Origin: Novosphingobium album (ex Hu et al. 2023)
GTDB lineage: Bacteria > Pseudomonadota > Alphaproteobacteria > Sphingomonadales > Sphingomonadaceae
Assembly (NCBI RefSeq): GCF_022832385.1
Contig: NZ_JALHLE010000036.1
Coordinates: forward strand, 1-63,821
Direction: 5' to 3'
Length of the DNA: 63,821 bases
The stretch's first letter is position 1, and every line of letters begins with the position of its first letter. Of this stretch, positions 8,948-17,892 are shown piece by piece. The position numbers and the translations under genes were made by a program. Below the pieces are notes generated by a model, which saw nothing but the letters and a program-made list of their open reading frames with translations, did no database searches and was not told the DNA's origin.

Positions 8948-9234
8948 CGCCGGTGCTGAATCCGACAGCCTAGTGATATCGGCCAATTTATGTGGCCGCT
9001 CTCGTGGCACCGCGCCATTCCTGCTGCAAACCGCGACGACAATGGTAAGTCCTGCAACGGAAGGCACATTCAAGCTTTTGTCAGCATTGGTCATGTAATG
9101 AACACTGGCCTGAAACCGTTCTGACCTTTAGGGCGCGTAAGGGAGAGGAAGCGGGGCGACGTTCCCGCCCGCCAGACGGCATCAGCTGCGGCGGCAAATT
9201 GAATGGAAGGGTCCGGCTGATCCCGGACGCATGA
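8948..9234. other. Intergenic stretch after otsA
   Basis: About 290 bases with no credible gene. It holds one weak hairpin, CGGCCA/TGGCCG arms at 8980-8998, close to the otsA stop and without a T-run, and presumably the promoter of the small gene that follows. Confidence 0.4.
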
Positions 9235-9495
9235 ATGCCTATGGCAACGATACTCTACGGCGAGTGCATCGCACCGGGCCAGACCGCCAAAGTCCGCATT
9301 TCGGGCCTCGCGGATCAGGGGTGCGATCTGGAAACCGACGCCTGCGAAACTGTCAGCGATGGCGATGTTTCGCTGTGGATCGGCGCCGTCGGCCCGTTCC
9401 ATGCCAGCGCCACCCGCAAGGACGCCTGCCATGTCGCCGTGCGTTTCAAGGAGCCGATCGACGGCCGGATCCTCGAACATTTCCGCTGCGGCTGA
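9235..9495 (+). CDS. Small PilZ-like domain protein
   Basis: The 86-residue protein shows the beta-rich pattern of a PilZ fold: a KVRISGLADQGCDLET strand-turn, a DGDVSLWIGAVGPF strand, and a final VAVRFKEPID strand. PilZ domains usually bind cyclic di-GMP through an N-terminal RxxxR and a D/N-x-S-x-x-G motif. Here a stop codon directly precedes the ATG, so no RxxxR exists, and the second motif reads LADQGC. It is therefore probably a non-binding PilZ-like domain. Two GGDEF genes occur further along, but none is adjacent. The family call rests on pattern only. Confidence 0.6.
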   Translation: MPMATILYGECIAPGQTAKVRISGLADQGCDLETDACETVSDGDVSLWIGAVGPFHASATRKDACHVAVRFKEPIDGRILEHFRCG

Positions 9496-9657
9496 CCGTT
9501 GAGCTTGATTCAGCAAGACTGAAAACAGGACTGTTTGATCCGAACCGGACGTGCACTTTCGCCGCGCGGTTAGACAAATAGTCAGGAATCGGTGCTATTG
9601 GCCGCATCACCGCAGATGCGGCGTTGTCTTGCCTCAGGGAATCAGCCTTCCACAACC

Positions 9658-10662
9658 ATGAGTACCAAACTCCCCGTCCTCGTTACTGGCGGCGCCGGCT
9701 ACATCGGCAGCCATGCTGTTCTGGCACTCAAGGATGCCGGCTGGCCGGTCGCCGTGATCGACAATCTGACTACAGGATTCCGCTTTGCCATTCCCGACGG
9801 TGTGCCGCTCTATGAAGGCGATATCGAGAACGCGGAACTGCTCGCACGCATCTTTGCCGAGCAGAAGATCGGCGCGGTCATGCATTTTGCCGGATCGATC
9901 ATCGTGCCTGAATCGGTCGAGAACCCGCTGAAATACTACCACAACAACACCGCCAAAAGCCGCGCGCTGATCGAAGCAGCGGTCTCGGTCGGCGTGAAGC
10001 ATTTCATCTTCAGCTCGACAGCCGCGACTTACGGCATCCCCGAAGTATCGCCGGTCACCGAGGACAGCCCCAAGGAGCCGATCAACCCCTACGGCATGTC
10101 CAAGCTGATGACAGAAATCATGTTGGGCGATGTGGCGAAAGCGCACCCGTTCAACTTCTGCGCGCTGCGCTATTTCAACGTCGCGGGTGCCGATCCGCAG
10201 GCGCGCACGGGACAATCCACGGCGGGCGCGACGCACCTCATCAAGGTCGCGGTCGAGGCCGCGCTGGGCAAGCGCAACCATGTCGGGGTGTTCGGCACCG
10301 ATTTCGACACGCCCGACGGCACCGGCGTGCGCGACTACATCCACGTGTCGGACCTTGCCAATGCCCATGTGCTGGCGCTGGAAGCGCTGATCGCTGACCC
10401 GGCGCAGTCGCTGACGATGAACTGCGGCTATGGCCGGGGCTTCTCGGTGCTCGAAGTGCTCGACGCGGTCGACCGGGTGACCAACAAGACAATCGACCGG
10501 CGCATGGAAGGCCGCCGTGCGGGCGATCCGGACTCGCTGATTTCGGACAACCGCCGGATCAAGGCGACCCTGCCCTGGGTGCCACGATATGCCGACCTGC
10601 CGGTGATCGTCGAACACGCGCTCGCCTGGGAACGCAAGCTCACCGAAATTCGGGGCGAATAA
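9658..10662 (+). CDS. galE: UDP-glucose 4-epimerase
   Basis: GalE interconverts UDP-glucose and UDP-galactose for exopolysaccharide and lipopolysaccharide building blocks. The 334-residue SDR protein has the NAD-binding TGGAGYIGSH loop at the N-terminus, the catalytic Ser in FSSTAATYG near residue 120, and Tyr/Lys in NPYGMSK near 143. The ATG at 9658 (MSTKLPVLVTGG) fits the family; an upstream in-frame ATG at 9592 would add an unrelated tail. It converges on hupE, with a long hairpin between. Confidence 0.95.
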   Translation: MSTKLPVLVTGGAGYIGSHAVLALKDAGWPVAVIDNLTTGFRFAIPDGVPLYEGDIENAELLARIFAEQKIGAVMHFAGSIIVPESVENPLKYYHNNTAKSRALIEAAVSVGVKHFIFSSTAATYGIPEVSPVTEDSPKEPINPYGMSKLMTEIMLGDVAKAHPFNFCALRYFNVAGADPQARTGQSTAGATHLIKVAVEAALGKRNHVGVFGTDFDTPDGTGVRDYIHVSDLANAHVLALEALIADPAQSLTMNCGYGRGFSVLEVLDAVDRVTNKTIDRRMEGRRAGDPDSLISDNRRIKATLPWVPRYADLPVIVEHALAWERKLTEIRGE

Positions 10663-10671
10663 GCGCCGATG

Positions 10672-10709
10672 CCGCAAGAGGCCGGTGTATGCGCACCGGC
10701 CTCTTGCGG
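10672..10709. terminator. Hairpin between convergent galE and hupE
   Basis: Perfect 16-base arms (10672-10687 and 10694-10709) with a six-base loop sit nine bases after the galE stop and four bases after the hupE stop. There is no T-run on either side, so it may act as a barrier or processing hairpin for both transcripts rather than as a classic intrinsic terminator. Confidence 0.7.
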
Positions 10710-10713
10710 ATGC

Positions 10714-11934
10714 TCACTCCCCGAGCATCCGGCTGACCGCCCACCAGACGGCCATTATCAGCGCTGCCGCCGCAACCGGGCGGCGGACCATGGGCTCGAA
10801 CGTCCGCGTGCGCAGCCAGAGCAGCAGCGGCAGCACCACCGCGACAATGCCCAGCTGCACCAGTTCGATCCCCAGATTGAAACCCAGCGTTGCCGCAACG
10901 GTCTGGCCCGTCGAGAGATCCAGGTCGCGAATGGCGGTGGCAAAGGCCATGCCGTGGATGAGGCCGAAGCCGCCCGCGACCCAGGCCTCGCGGCGCGGGA
11001 CAATCGGCGTGAGCGCATGCAGCGCCGTGACTGCGACCGAGATCGCAATCAGAACTTCGATCCCCTGCCCCGCCGCGGGCAGCCAGCGCAGAGAGGTTGC
11101 CAGCAGCGAAAGCGTGTGCCCGGCCGTGAAGGCCGACACCCGCCAGAGTGTGTTCGACAGGATCTTGCGGGGGCGGCGCTCGATGATCCAATGCCCCTGC
11201 CTCGCCGCCAGTGTCACCGTCAGAAGCAGTGTGAGCAGGAAGGCGATGTGATCGGCGCCTTCGAGGATGTGCCACACGCCCATGCCCACCATCTGGCCCA
11301 GCGCGGCAAGGCCGGTGCCATGGGCGCCGTCGATGGTGATCGTGCGGTCATCCTCGGACAACTTGCCGAGCAGGCGCGGCTGGCCGGGCAGGACGCCGCC
11401 CTGCCAGTCCTGATCGACGGCAATCACGGCCACATCCGGGATCACGTCGCGGATGATCACATCATAGGACAACACAGCCTTGCGCAGGTCTGCGCCCGTT
11501 GGAGCCACGGCATCAACATCTATGGACCAGTTGCGCGCGTTGGGGGCAGGCGGCGCCAGCGAAACGACCGAGAGGCGCCACGGCTGGCCATCGCGGCTGG
11601 CAAGGTGCAATTCGTCGAGCACGTAACGGGCAACGACGCGCTTGTCCGGCACCGGGTATTGCGTGAAACCGGGGCCGGGATCGGGAATACGGCCGGTCGA
11701 GATCAGCGCCATCGCCAGCCGGTCGAACGGCAGGGCAAGATGCAGCCGCCAGCGACCTTCGTGCATGCGCACAGACACCATGGAATCAGGCATCGGATGC
11801 GCGCGGACAGGCGTGCCAATGCACACCGCAAACACTGCGGCAAGCGTCAGAAGGAAAAGGAGCAGCCTTCCCGAAGGAAGACTGCTCCCGCGACCCGACG
11901 GTTCTTTAGAAGCTGAAGTTGCCGCCGTAATCAT
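10714..11934 (-). CDS. HupE/UreJ family membrane protein
   Basis: The family holds hydrogenase/urease-linked metal permeases, but this long form has an extracytoplasmic domain and no hydrogenase nearby. A hydrophobic leader (near residues 24-45, cleavage after RA before HPMPDS) precedes a beta-rich region to about residue 190. Then come six or seven helices carrying the family histidines in VWHILEGADHIAFLL, AFTAGHTLSL and GLIHGMAFA. The only ATG for the leader is at 11934, inside the upstream DUF3500 gene, and a terminator hairpin lies within these first codons (see findings). The true start is therefore uncertain; GTG at 11835 is an alternative but would break the leader. Confidence 0.8.
   Translation of the reverse strand: MITAATSASKEPSGRGSSLPSGRLLLFLLTLAAVFAVCIGTPVRAHPMPDSMVSVRMHEGRWRLHLALPFDRLAMALISTGRIPDPGPGFTQYPVPDKRVVARYVLDELHLASRDGQPWRLSVVSLAPPAPNARNWSIDVDAVAPTGADLRKAVLSYDVIIRDVIPDVAVIAVDQDWQGGVLPGQPRLLGKLSEDDRTITIDGAHGTGLAALGQMVGMGVWHILEGADHIAFLLTLLLTVTLAARQGHWIIERRPRKILSNTLWRVSAFTAGHTLSLLATSLRWLPAAGQGIEVLIAISVAVTALHALTPIVPRREAWVAGGFGLIHGMAFATAIRDLDLSTGQTVAATLGFNLGIELVQLGIVAVVLPLLLWLRTRTFEPMVRRPVAAAALIMAVWWAVSRMLGE
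11851..11888 (-). terminator. Intrinsic terminator of the DUF3500 gene, inside the hupE 5' end
   Basis: Read on the minus strand, a 13-base stem with one G-U pair is capped by a C(UUCG)G tetraloop and followed by TTTTCCTT. It begins 18 bases after the DUF3500 stop at 11906 and overlaps codons about 16-28 of the longest hupE frame. Confidence 0.8.
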
Positions 11935-13081
11935 AGGTCTTGTCCCGCCAGACAGTGTGATAGTGGTTGGCGCTGAAGATCACGCCACTCTGGACCGAAA
12001 ACTCAATCCACACGCGCGGGCCATCGATGCGCATGTAGGAACCGCGCGTTGCGAGATCCGAATAGTTCGACCACGAGATGTATGTGCTCGCCAGCGCACT
12101 GCTCGCGACATAGGCGTCATACTGGCCGGTGCCATTGGCATCGCCCGCGTATGCCGCGATCGCCGCCTTCACGAGATCCTGCTGACTGGACGACAGCGCG
12201 GACACCGCAATGCCCGACTGGGTCGAGGGGAAATTGCCGTCGTTCTGCGGACCGACCACCAGATCGCTGACCGAAGCCGAGAGCTTCGCCGCCGACAGCT
12301 GGCTGGAGCTGAAGGAATCAAGAATGGCCTTCATCGCATCGTGTTCCGAAGCCATCGGCGTCAGGGTGGACCCGCTCGAAGTGTAGCTCACGGGCTCCAC
12401 GCCCACGAAGTTCGGCGTCAGGCTGACCGGCGTGTTTGACGCGTCCATGGCGTAGAACCAGGTATAGTGGTGGCCGGTGAATTCGAGGATCCAGGCGCTG
12501 CTCGTCGAAGGCGTGCCCAGGAACGAGATGTGGTAGATGTCCTCACCGTAGCTGGTGCCGCCGCCATTGGTGCGCAAGTACTGGTCCGCCGTCCGCAAGT
12601 TGGCCATGGTCGTCTGGCCCTGCGAAGTCAGTGCTGCATTGATCAGGAGTTCAGCCGCAGCATACTGGGTATCGGACAGGTCCGAAAGTGAAACGCCCTT
12701 GCGGTTGCTCGAACTGACCGGAAGGTTTGTCCAGTATTGTGTTGCGTTGGTTTCGGTGAGACTGAGCTGGACAGTCGATTGCTGCGACGTGCTCAGGGTG
12801 TTGTAGAATGCCTGCGCAAGACAGGTAACATAGGCGCCATTGTCCCCGCTGTCGGTGCAGGAAGACGACGTGGAACTGCTCGAGGAAGAGGACGACGAGC
12901 TTGAGCTGGAACTCGAACTGGAGCTCGACGACGAACTGCTGCTCGAGGTGCCCGACGAAGACGATGAACTGTCCCCGCCGCCGCAAGCGGCCAGCGTCAG
13001 AACGGCGGCAAGGCAGGCCCCCAGCCCTGAATACGTGATTGTCCGGCGGCCGGACGGTGATCGTTCGTTCAAGATATTCAT
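11906..13081 (-). CDS. DUF3500 lipoprotein with poly-serine linker
   Basis: The 391-residue protein starts at an ATG with GGGAG upstream. It has a lipoprotein signal ending LTLAACGGG (lipid-anchored Cys near residue 34), followed by a serine run of about 40 residues broken by a few Gly/Thr, then the DUF3500 domain. Family-like segments are GHHYTWFYAMD and PNFVGVEPVSY in the middle and WSVQSGVIFSANHYHTVWRD-like Trp/His motifs at the end. DUF3500 has no assigned chemistry; the His/Trp-rich ends suggest a metal or ligand site, which is inference. It lies just upstream of hupE on the same strand, separated by a terminator hairpin. Confidence 0.85.
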   Translation of the reverse strand: MNILNERSPSGRRTITYSGLGACLAAVLTLAACGGGDSSSSSSGTSSSSSSSSSSSSSSSSSSSSSSSSSTSSSCTDSGDNGAYVTCLAQAFYNTLSTSQQSTVQLSLTETNATQYWTNLPVSSSNRKGVSLSDLSDTQYAAAELLINAALTSQGQTTMANLRTADQYLRTNGGGTSYGEDIYHISFLGTPSTSSAWILEFTGHHYTWFYAMDASNTPVSLTPNFVGVEPVSYTSSGSTLTPMASEHDAMKAILDSFSSSQLSAAKLSASVSDLVVGPQNDGNFPSTQSGIAVSALSSSQQDLVKAAIAAYAGDANGTGQYDAYVASSALASTYISWSNYSDLATRGSYMRIDGPRVWIEFSVQSGVIFSANHYHTVWRDKTYDYGGNFSF

Positions 13082-13177
13082 AGATTCTCCCGCGTTGTTC
13101 GCCGGGCTGGCCAGGCTGCGTCCGGACAAGCCCGCTTGCCCACAGGAAATGGCGTTAAAAGGGCGGGTTTGCCGCCA

Positions 13178-13194
13178 GATTTCAGATGATTTCC
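13178..13194 (-). promoter_or_regulatory. Direct repeat GAAATC, 10-base spacing, upstream of the DUF3500 gene
   Basis: On the minus strand GGAAATC and TGAAATC occur 10 bases apart, about 100 bases before the DUF3500 ATG. One-helical-turn direct repeats are the usual form of OmpR-family sites. Similar half-sites occur before the dioxygenase gene and the response regulator. Binding is inference. Confidence 0.35.
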
Positions 13195-13230
13195 AAATGA
13201 TGCAGCGGACTTCAGCCGGCCCGGGCCGCT

Positions 13231-14673
13231 TCAGTCCTGCCGGGTTTGCCCGCAGTCCCCCAGCAGCAGGCGGCAATGCTCCCGCGAAACCGGCTGATGC
13301 AGCGCAAGTGGCAAGGCGAACATGGCATAACCGGTGAGCGCGGCGAGTATGGGCCATGTCATCCGATCGCTGCAGCTCATGCCACGCCAGGCCCTCGCCG
13401 CCAGGCCATAGCCCAGCACGAGCGGGATGAAATAATGATAGAGGTACATCACGCGCTGGCCATCGAGCCAGACGAGGGCAGCCATGCTGAGCAGCCAGCC
13501 GCCCAGCAGCAGCCCCGCTGCCGGGTCATCGCGCAAGTTGCGCCCCCTGCGCACCACAGATACCGCAAGCGCCCAAAGCACTCCCGCCAGCGAAACCAGC
13601 CAGGCCACGCGGTTCGGAACAAGCGCCACGGCCGAGACATGCCGGTCCGACGCGTCCCAGCGGTAAGTGATCGCACCGCCTCCCAGCAGCCATTGCACCG
13701 GATGCGAGGCATTCGTGTCGGTGCGCGCCATGCCATCAAGATCCGCACGCATGAACGCGGCATAATCCAGGCCATAGCTGGTGATCGCCGCGAACAGATT
13801 CTCCCGCGCATAGTCATGCTTGACATAAGCGGCATCAATGCGGCCCGCTTCCGTCGAAACATCGGGCGGCAGTGGCGAAACCATGAGCATGACCGCCAAC
13901 ACCCAACTCGCGGCGAGAATGGCGGCACCGGCACCCGCCCCCACACAGGCTATCGCGCCGCCCCAGTACCTGCGGCGCAAACACGGCACCGTGAGCAAAA
14001 GCCCGAGCGGCGCCAGCACCAGCGCGTTGGCACGCACCATCGCCGCCAGCATGAGAGCGGCGCCGAATCCGGCTGCCCAGGCGCGAGCCTGCACTCCATC
14101 TCTGCGCAGCGCCTTGACCGCGCAGATCAGGCTCGCCAGCACGAACGCCAGTTGAAAGGCATCAAGCTGTCCGGCCCTGAACTGCGCCAGAAGCGCTGGG
14201 TCACAGACAAACAATGGGGTCATCAGCAAACCGGCGCCGGTACTGCCGGTCAGGTCCGCCATCAGCAGGAAAAACAGCCCCGCAGACAGAGCACCGAAGA
14301 TCACCGGGGCAAGCCGCGGGCCGCGCCAATCGAAACCCGGTGGCATGTCCTGGCCGCGGATCGACTTGGCCGCGGCGATCTTCCGCCAGTTCACATCCCG
14401 ATTGAGACCGCTGGCGGCATCGCCACCCGCCATCAGCAAAATGCCGAGCGGCGGATGCGAAGCGAATTGAAGCTGGCCCTGGTGCACCCGGGCCTCCGCC
14501 GTCACGTAGTAGGATTCATCCCAGATGGGCCCGTTTACCGCATCGATCCGCCAGCCGAGCAAAAACCCGGCCAGCGCGGCGACCGTCCAGAAGGCAAGCC
14601 TGCGCACGCGGTGTTCCTGCAAGGCAGCGACACCGCGCGGCAGTTCTGGAAGTATGGCCTCAGAACGCGACAC
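13231..14673 (-). CDS. GT39-type membrane glycosyltransferase (PMT family)
   Basis: This inner-membrane enzyme would use a lipid-linked sugar to modify a protein or glycan. About ten to twelve hydrophobic segments are visible. The N-terminal periplasmic loop has the GT39 signature WDESYYVTAEAR (acidic Asp-Glu) followed by SHPPLGILLMAGG, the HPP(L/F)GK-like motif. The longest frame reaches back into the autotransporter; I chose GTG at 14673, which overlaps the autotransporter stop by 14 bases. TTG or GTG codons further in are possible. It sits between two secreted Ser-rich lipoproteins and a Thr/Ser-rich autotransporter, which are plausible O-glycosylation substrates. That link is inference. 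Confidence 0.8.
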   Translation of the reverse strand: MSRSEAILPELPRGVAALQEHRVRRLAFWTVAALAGFLLGWRIDAVNGPIWDESYYVTAEARVHQGQLQFASHPPLGILLMAGGDAASGLNRDVNWRKIAAAKSIRGQDMPPGFDWRGPRLAPVIFGALSAGLFFLLMADLTGSTGAGLLMTPLFVCDPALLAQFRAGQLDAFQLAFVLASLICAVKALRRDGVQARAWAAGFGAALMLAAMVRANALVLAPLGLLLTVPCLRRRYWGGAIACVGAGAGAAILAASWVLAVMLMVSPLPPDVSTEAGRIDAAYVKHDYARENLFAAITSYGLDYAAFMRADLDGMARTDTNASHPVQWLLGGGAITYRWDASDRHVSAVALVPNRVAWLVSLAGVLWALAVSVVRRGRNLRDDPAAGLLLGGWLLSMAALVWLDGQRVMYLYHYFIPLVLGYGLAARAWRGMSCSDRMTWPILAALTGYAMFALPLALHQPVSREHCRLLLGDCGQTRQD

Positions 14674-17600
14674 TGAGCGAGGCGCGGGCGGAAACGTCGG
14701 TGCTGTCCGAGGTCCGCTCCACCCGTGTGGTGAGCTTCCAGGTAAAGTCGTATCCGCCCGCCAGAACGCTGGCCTCGCCAATCCATGCGCCCTTCAGGCT
14801 GTCCGGCGTGATCGTGAAGCTCTCGCCCGCATCGTAGCTGTCACCTCCGTTGAAGTAGGCAGTGGTGCTGCCAAGGTTGCCGGAGAGCACTTCGCGGCGG
14901 CCGGCTTCAAGCTGGAACGTCAGCGGACGCCAGTCGGGCGACACCGTTCCCAGCGAATAGGCCGCGGTGACCGTCGGCGTCGCGGTCAGGGCCTTGCTCG
15001 TGCGGCTGGCAACGGTCAACGCGATGGCATCGCTGTCGGCCGTTTCCTCGTAGCCCTTTTCCTTAAGCCACATCTGCTCCAGCTCGACCTTGGGCTTGAG
15101 GCTGAAGCGGCGCGAGGCCTGATAACGGTAGGAAGCGCCGGCAAGGCCTGAGAGCAGCCAGCCCGACCACTTGCCATCGGCTTCATAAGTGAAATCGGTA
15201 TCGTCGATGGTGCCGGTGAATGTCCGCGCCGAGTCGATCGAGACATGCGCGCCGCCCAGGCGGGCCCAGGCCATGAACGGCCCCTTGGCGGTCCGCCAGA
15301 ACAGTCCGAAGTCGTGCTGGCCGAGGTCGAGCTTGCCCGTGCCGCCGTTGTCGGTGACCGAGCTCTGCAGCCATGCATAGGAGACACCGACATAGCCGAT
15401 AGACGTGCGCCGTTCAGCACCCATCGAAATGCCCCAGCCCGAAACCTTGTAGGCCGCGGTATCGCCAGCATCGCGCGTGGTGTTCCAGTAGACCGGTTCC
15501 AGCCAGCCGCCGACATCCGAGATGTCGAACATCGTGGTGTCGTCGCTGATGTGGCGGGCGGCCAGGCGGTCGCCGGAGGTCACCGCGCTGAACACACCGC
15601 CGGCATGATCGGGCAACAGTCCGCCAACCTGGCTTTCGAGCGTTTCCGTGTCCTCCACCTGCAGCAGGCTGCTGGTAAGATCGTCGTCGTTCCCGGCCGT
15701 CGCATAAACCGCATCCCAAGCCGATGCCGCGGCGCGGGTGAGCCCCAGCTCACTGGCCGTCTTGCGTTCGATCGTGAGATAGATGCTGTTGGCATCGCTC
15801 GAAACCGTGCCGTCGAAAATGAAGGGCAGATCAACTGACGACGCGAGAGAGCCCTCTACATCAAGGCTGTCCGCCGTCAGCACCGTGTAGGTGCCTTCGG
15901 CATCGGCGAGGTCGCTGACGGTCGCGGTGATGCTGGCGCCATCCTCCAGCGTGGCATTCGTCACGTTGAAAGTGGAACTCTCGTCTCCATCAACGTATAC
16001 GCCCAGCGTGCCGCCCGAAGCGACATAGAGCGTGCCAAAACTCACCGTCGAGGTATCAGCTGGCGTCAGCGTGCCCCCATTGACGGTGACAGTAAGATTG
16101 CCGGCGTTGGCGAAGTCACCTGAATAGGTGGCAGAATCGTTGAGTGTCAGCGTTCCGATTTCACCGGCGAAGTCCATCGTGCCCGTAAAGCTCGAGGTCC
16201 CGGCCATCGTCGCCGTTCCGGTGCCACTGCCGAAATAGACATCACCGGTGTAGGCCAAGTCGCCCGAAAGATTGAGCGTATCGTTGCCGTCACCGAAATA
16301 GGTGTTGCCCGCGATGGCGCCCGAAGAGGCATTGATGGTGTCGTCACCGCTTCCCAGAAGGATGTTGCCGGTAATCTTGGTATAGACCGTCGGGTCCACG
16401 TCGACGTCGTTGTCTTCAAGGTATTCCGCGCTGGTCTCGGCATCGTCGTCGTTGAGGTACTGGTTGATCGTCACGCCAGTGGTGTTGGCCGACAGGTCCA
16501 GCGCCACGCGCGTGTCCGTGCTCGACCCGCTGGCAGTAATGAAGCCGGTATTGTCGATCGTGGTCAGTGTGCCGGAAAGATCCTGAATGGCGGTGGTGCT
16601 GCCTTCGCCGGGCGAGCTGATGGTCGCCGCGATCGATCCGCTGTTGTAGAGGTAATTGACCGTGCTGCCCTCATTGATGAGCAGCGCCGTGGCCGACGAA
16701 TCATAAGTCGTCGCCCGGACCGTGCCGCTGACGCCAATACCGTCGGTGAGCGTGACATTGCCGCCCTCACCACCGATCACCAGTCCATAGGCAGCGGTGT
16801 TGCTGTAATAGGCATTGCCGGCCACCGAACCTTCGATGGCAATGGAATAAGTGCCGACATTCGCATCGACTGCACCGATCGTGATGTCGTTGGTGCCGCC
16901 CACCTGCAACGCCGGGCCGTTGCCGTAGGACACGATCGCGCCGGTGCCCTCGTCCGAATCGTCCACCCCGTCGCCGTCTTCGTCGTCGTTGCTGCTGTCA
17001 TCGTCTGCCGGCGGCGCAGCGACATAGATGCCCCCGTCGACATTGCCGCTGATCGAAACCGCCGCCGTTCCCGCGCGCAAGGCTGCGCGGGACAGATAAA
17101 TCGTATCGCCGTCATCGTCCGTGTAGGACGCGGCCTGCGTGACCGTGCCTTGGATGGTGACCGTGCCAGTGACGTCACCATTGACGGCGACGCCGGTTGC
17201 GCCTTCACCGATGGCCTTCACCGTGCCTTCGACGGTCAGGTTGCCGTCGATCGCCTGGGTCGAAATGCCAGTGGAGTAGTCGCCGATGACCGTGATCGTA
17301 CCGGTGTTGGTAACATTGCCAGTATAGGTCCCGTCGAGCACAATGCCGCCCGAGTTCAGCCCTTCAACCTTGATGATCCCTTCGTTGAGGATCGTGCCCG
17401 AAGCATCGCCGCCGACATAGACGCCATAGCGGTTGCTGGCCGATGCAATCGCACCGTCAGCGATGGAATTGCCGTCATCATCATCCGGGACATAGTCCTC
17501 AAGGACGTAGAGAGTCGCGTCTTCGCCAATGGTAATGGTGGAATTGGTGCCCGATCTCACCGTAATTCCGGTCGCGCCATCCGCGTCGCCCATCTCGATC

Positions 17601-17818
17601 CCACCGTCCGCATCGACGGCAGCATCTGTGTCGACCGTGATCGCTGTGCCGCTGTCCAGCGTGATCGTGCCATCCTCGGTCATCGTCACATTGCCTGCGC
17701 TGGATGTGACGAGAGCCGTGGTCGTGTCGGTCGAAACAGTAGTGTCGGCCAGCGCCGGACCCGCGGCCAGCGCAAGAACGAGAGCACTGAGACTCGTGGA
17801 AGCGTGAAGGGTGCGCAT
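14660..17818 (-). CDS. Autotransporter (type Va) with beta-helix passenger
   Basis: The 1052-residue protein has a cleavable signal peptide (ending PALA near residue 25). A long repetitive passenger of about 25-730 is rich in Thr, Gly, Asp and Asn, and a C-terminal barrel of about 280 residues ends in SLSVAF, the terminal-Phe sorting signal. The passenger strands of the form GNVTxTGTITV predict a right-handed beta-helix. A strongly acidic insert (DDDSSNDDEDGDGVDDSDEG, near residue 275) resembles a calcium-binding loop. No protease or lipase motif is visible, so adhesin or surface-layer roles are likelier. ATG at 17818 is preferred over TTG at 17821. Confidence 0.9.
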   Translation of the reverse strand: MRTLHASTSLSALVLALAAGPALADTTVSTDTTTALVTSSAGNVTMTEDGTITLDSGTAITVDTDAAVDADGGIEMGDADGATGITVRSGTNSTITIGEDATLYVLEDYVPDDDDGNSIADGAIASASNRYGVYVGGDASGTILNEGIIKVEGLNSGGIVLDGTYTGNVTNTGTITVIGDYSTGISTQAIDGNLTVEGTVKAIGEGATGVAVNGDVTGTVTIQGTVTQAASYTDDDGDTIYLSRAALRAGTAAVSISGNVDGGIYVAAPPADDDSSNDDEDGDGVDDSDEGTGAIVSYGNGPALQVGGTNDITIGAVDANVGTYSIAIEGSVAGNAYYSNTAAYGLVIGGEGGNVTLTDGIGVSGTVRATTYDSSATALLINEGSTVNYLYNSGSIAATISSPGEGSTTAIQDLSGTLTTIDNTGFITASGSSTDTRVALDLSANTTGVTINQYLNDDDAETSAEYLEDNDVDVDPTVYTKITGNILLGSGDDTINASSGAIAGNTYFGDGNDTLNLSGDLAYTGDVYFGSGTGTATMAGTSSFTGTMDFAGEIGTLTLNDSATYSGDFANAGNLTVTVNGGTLTPADTSTVSFGTLYVASGGTLGVYVDGDESSTFNVTNATLEDGASITATVSDLADAEGTYTVLTADSLDVEGSLASSVDLPFIFDGTVSSDANSIYLTIERKTASELGLTRAAASAWDAVYATAGNDDDLTSSLLQVEDTETLESQVGGLLPDHAGGVFSAVTSGDRLAARHISDDTTMFDISDVGGWLEPVYWNTTRDAGDTAAYKVSGWGISMGAERRTSIGYVGVSYAWLQSSVTDNGGTGKLDLGQHDFGLFWRTAKGPFMAWARLGGAHVSIDSARTFTGTIDDTDFTYEADGKWSGWLLSGLAGASYRYQASRRFSLKPKVELEQMWLKEKGYEETADSDAIALTVASRTSKALTATPTVTAAYSLGTVSPDWRPLTFQLEAGRREVLSGNLGSTTAYFNGGDSYDAGESFTITPDSLKGAWIGEASVLAGGYDFTWKLTTRVERTSDSTDVSARASLSVAF

Positions 17819-17892
17819 CAAAGGAACTTTCTGTTGAGATCTGCAACAAGCCAGGACCGCCGCCAGTCCCGGGCTTCATTCGGGAGGAAGGA

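Noticed and set aside
8980..8998. Terminator for otsA
   Set aside because: The arms are only six bases with no T-run; kept only as a weak hairpin in the intergenic note.
12840..13337. Acidic Glu/Asp/Leu-rich frame opposite the poly-serine tract
   Set aside because: It is only the antisense reading of serine codons in the DUF3500 lipoprotein gene.
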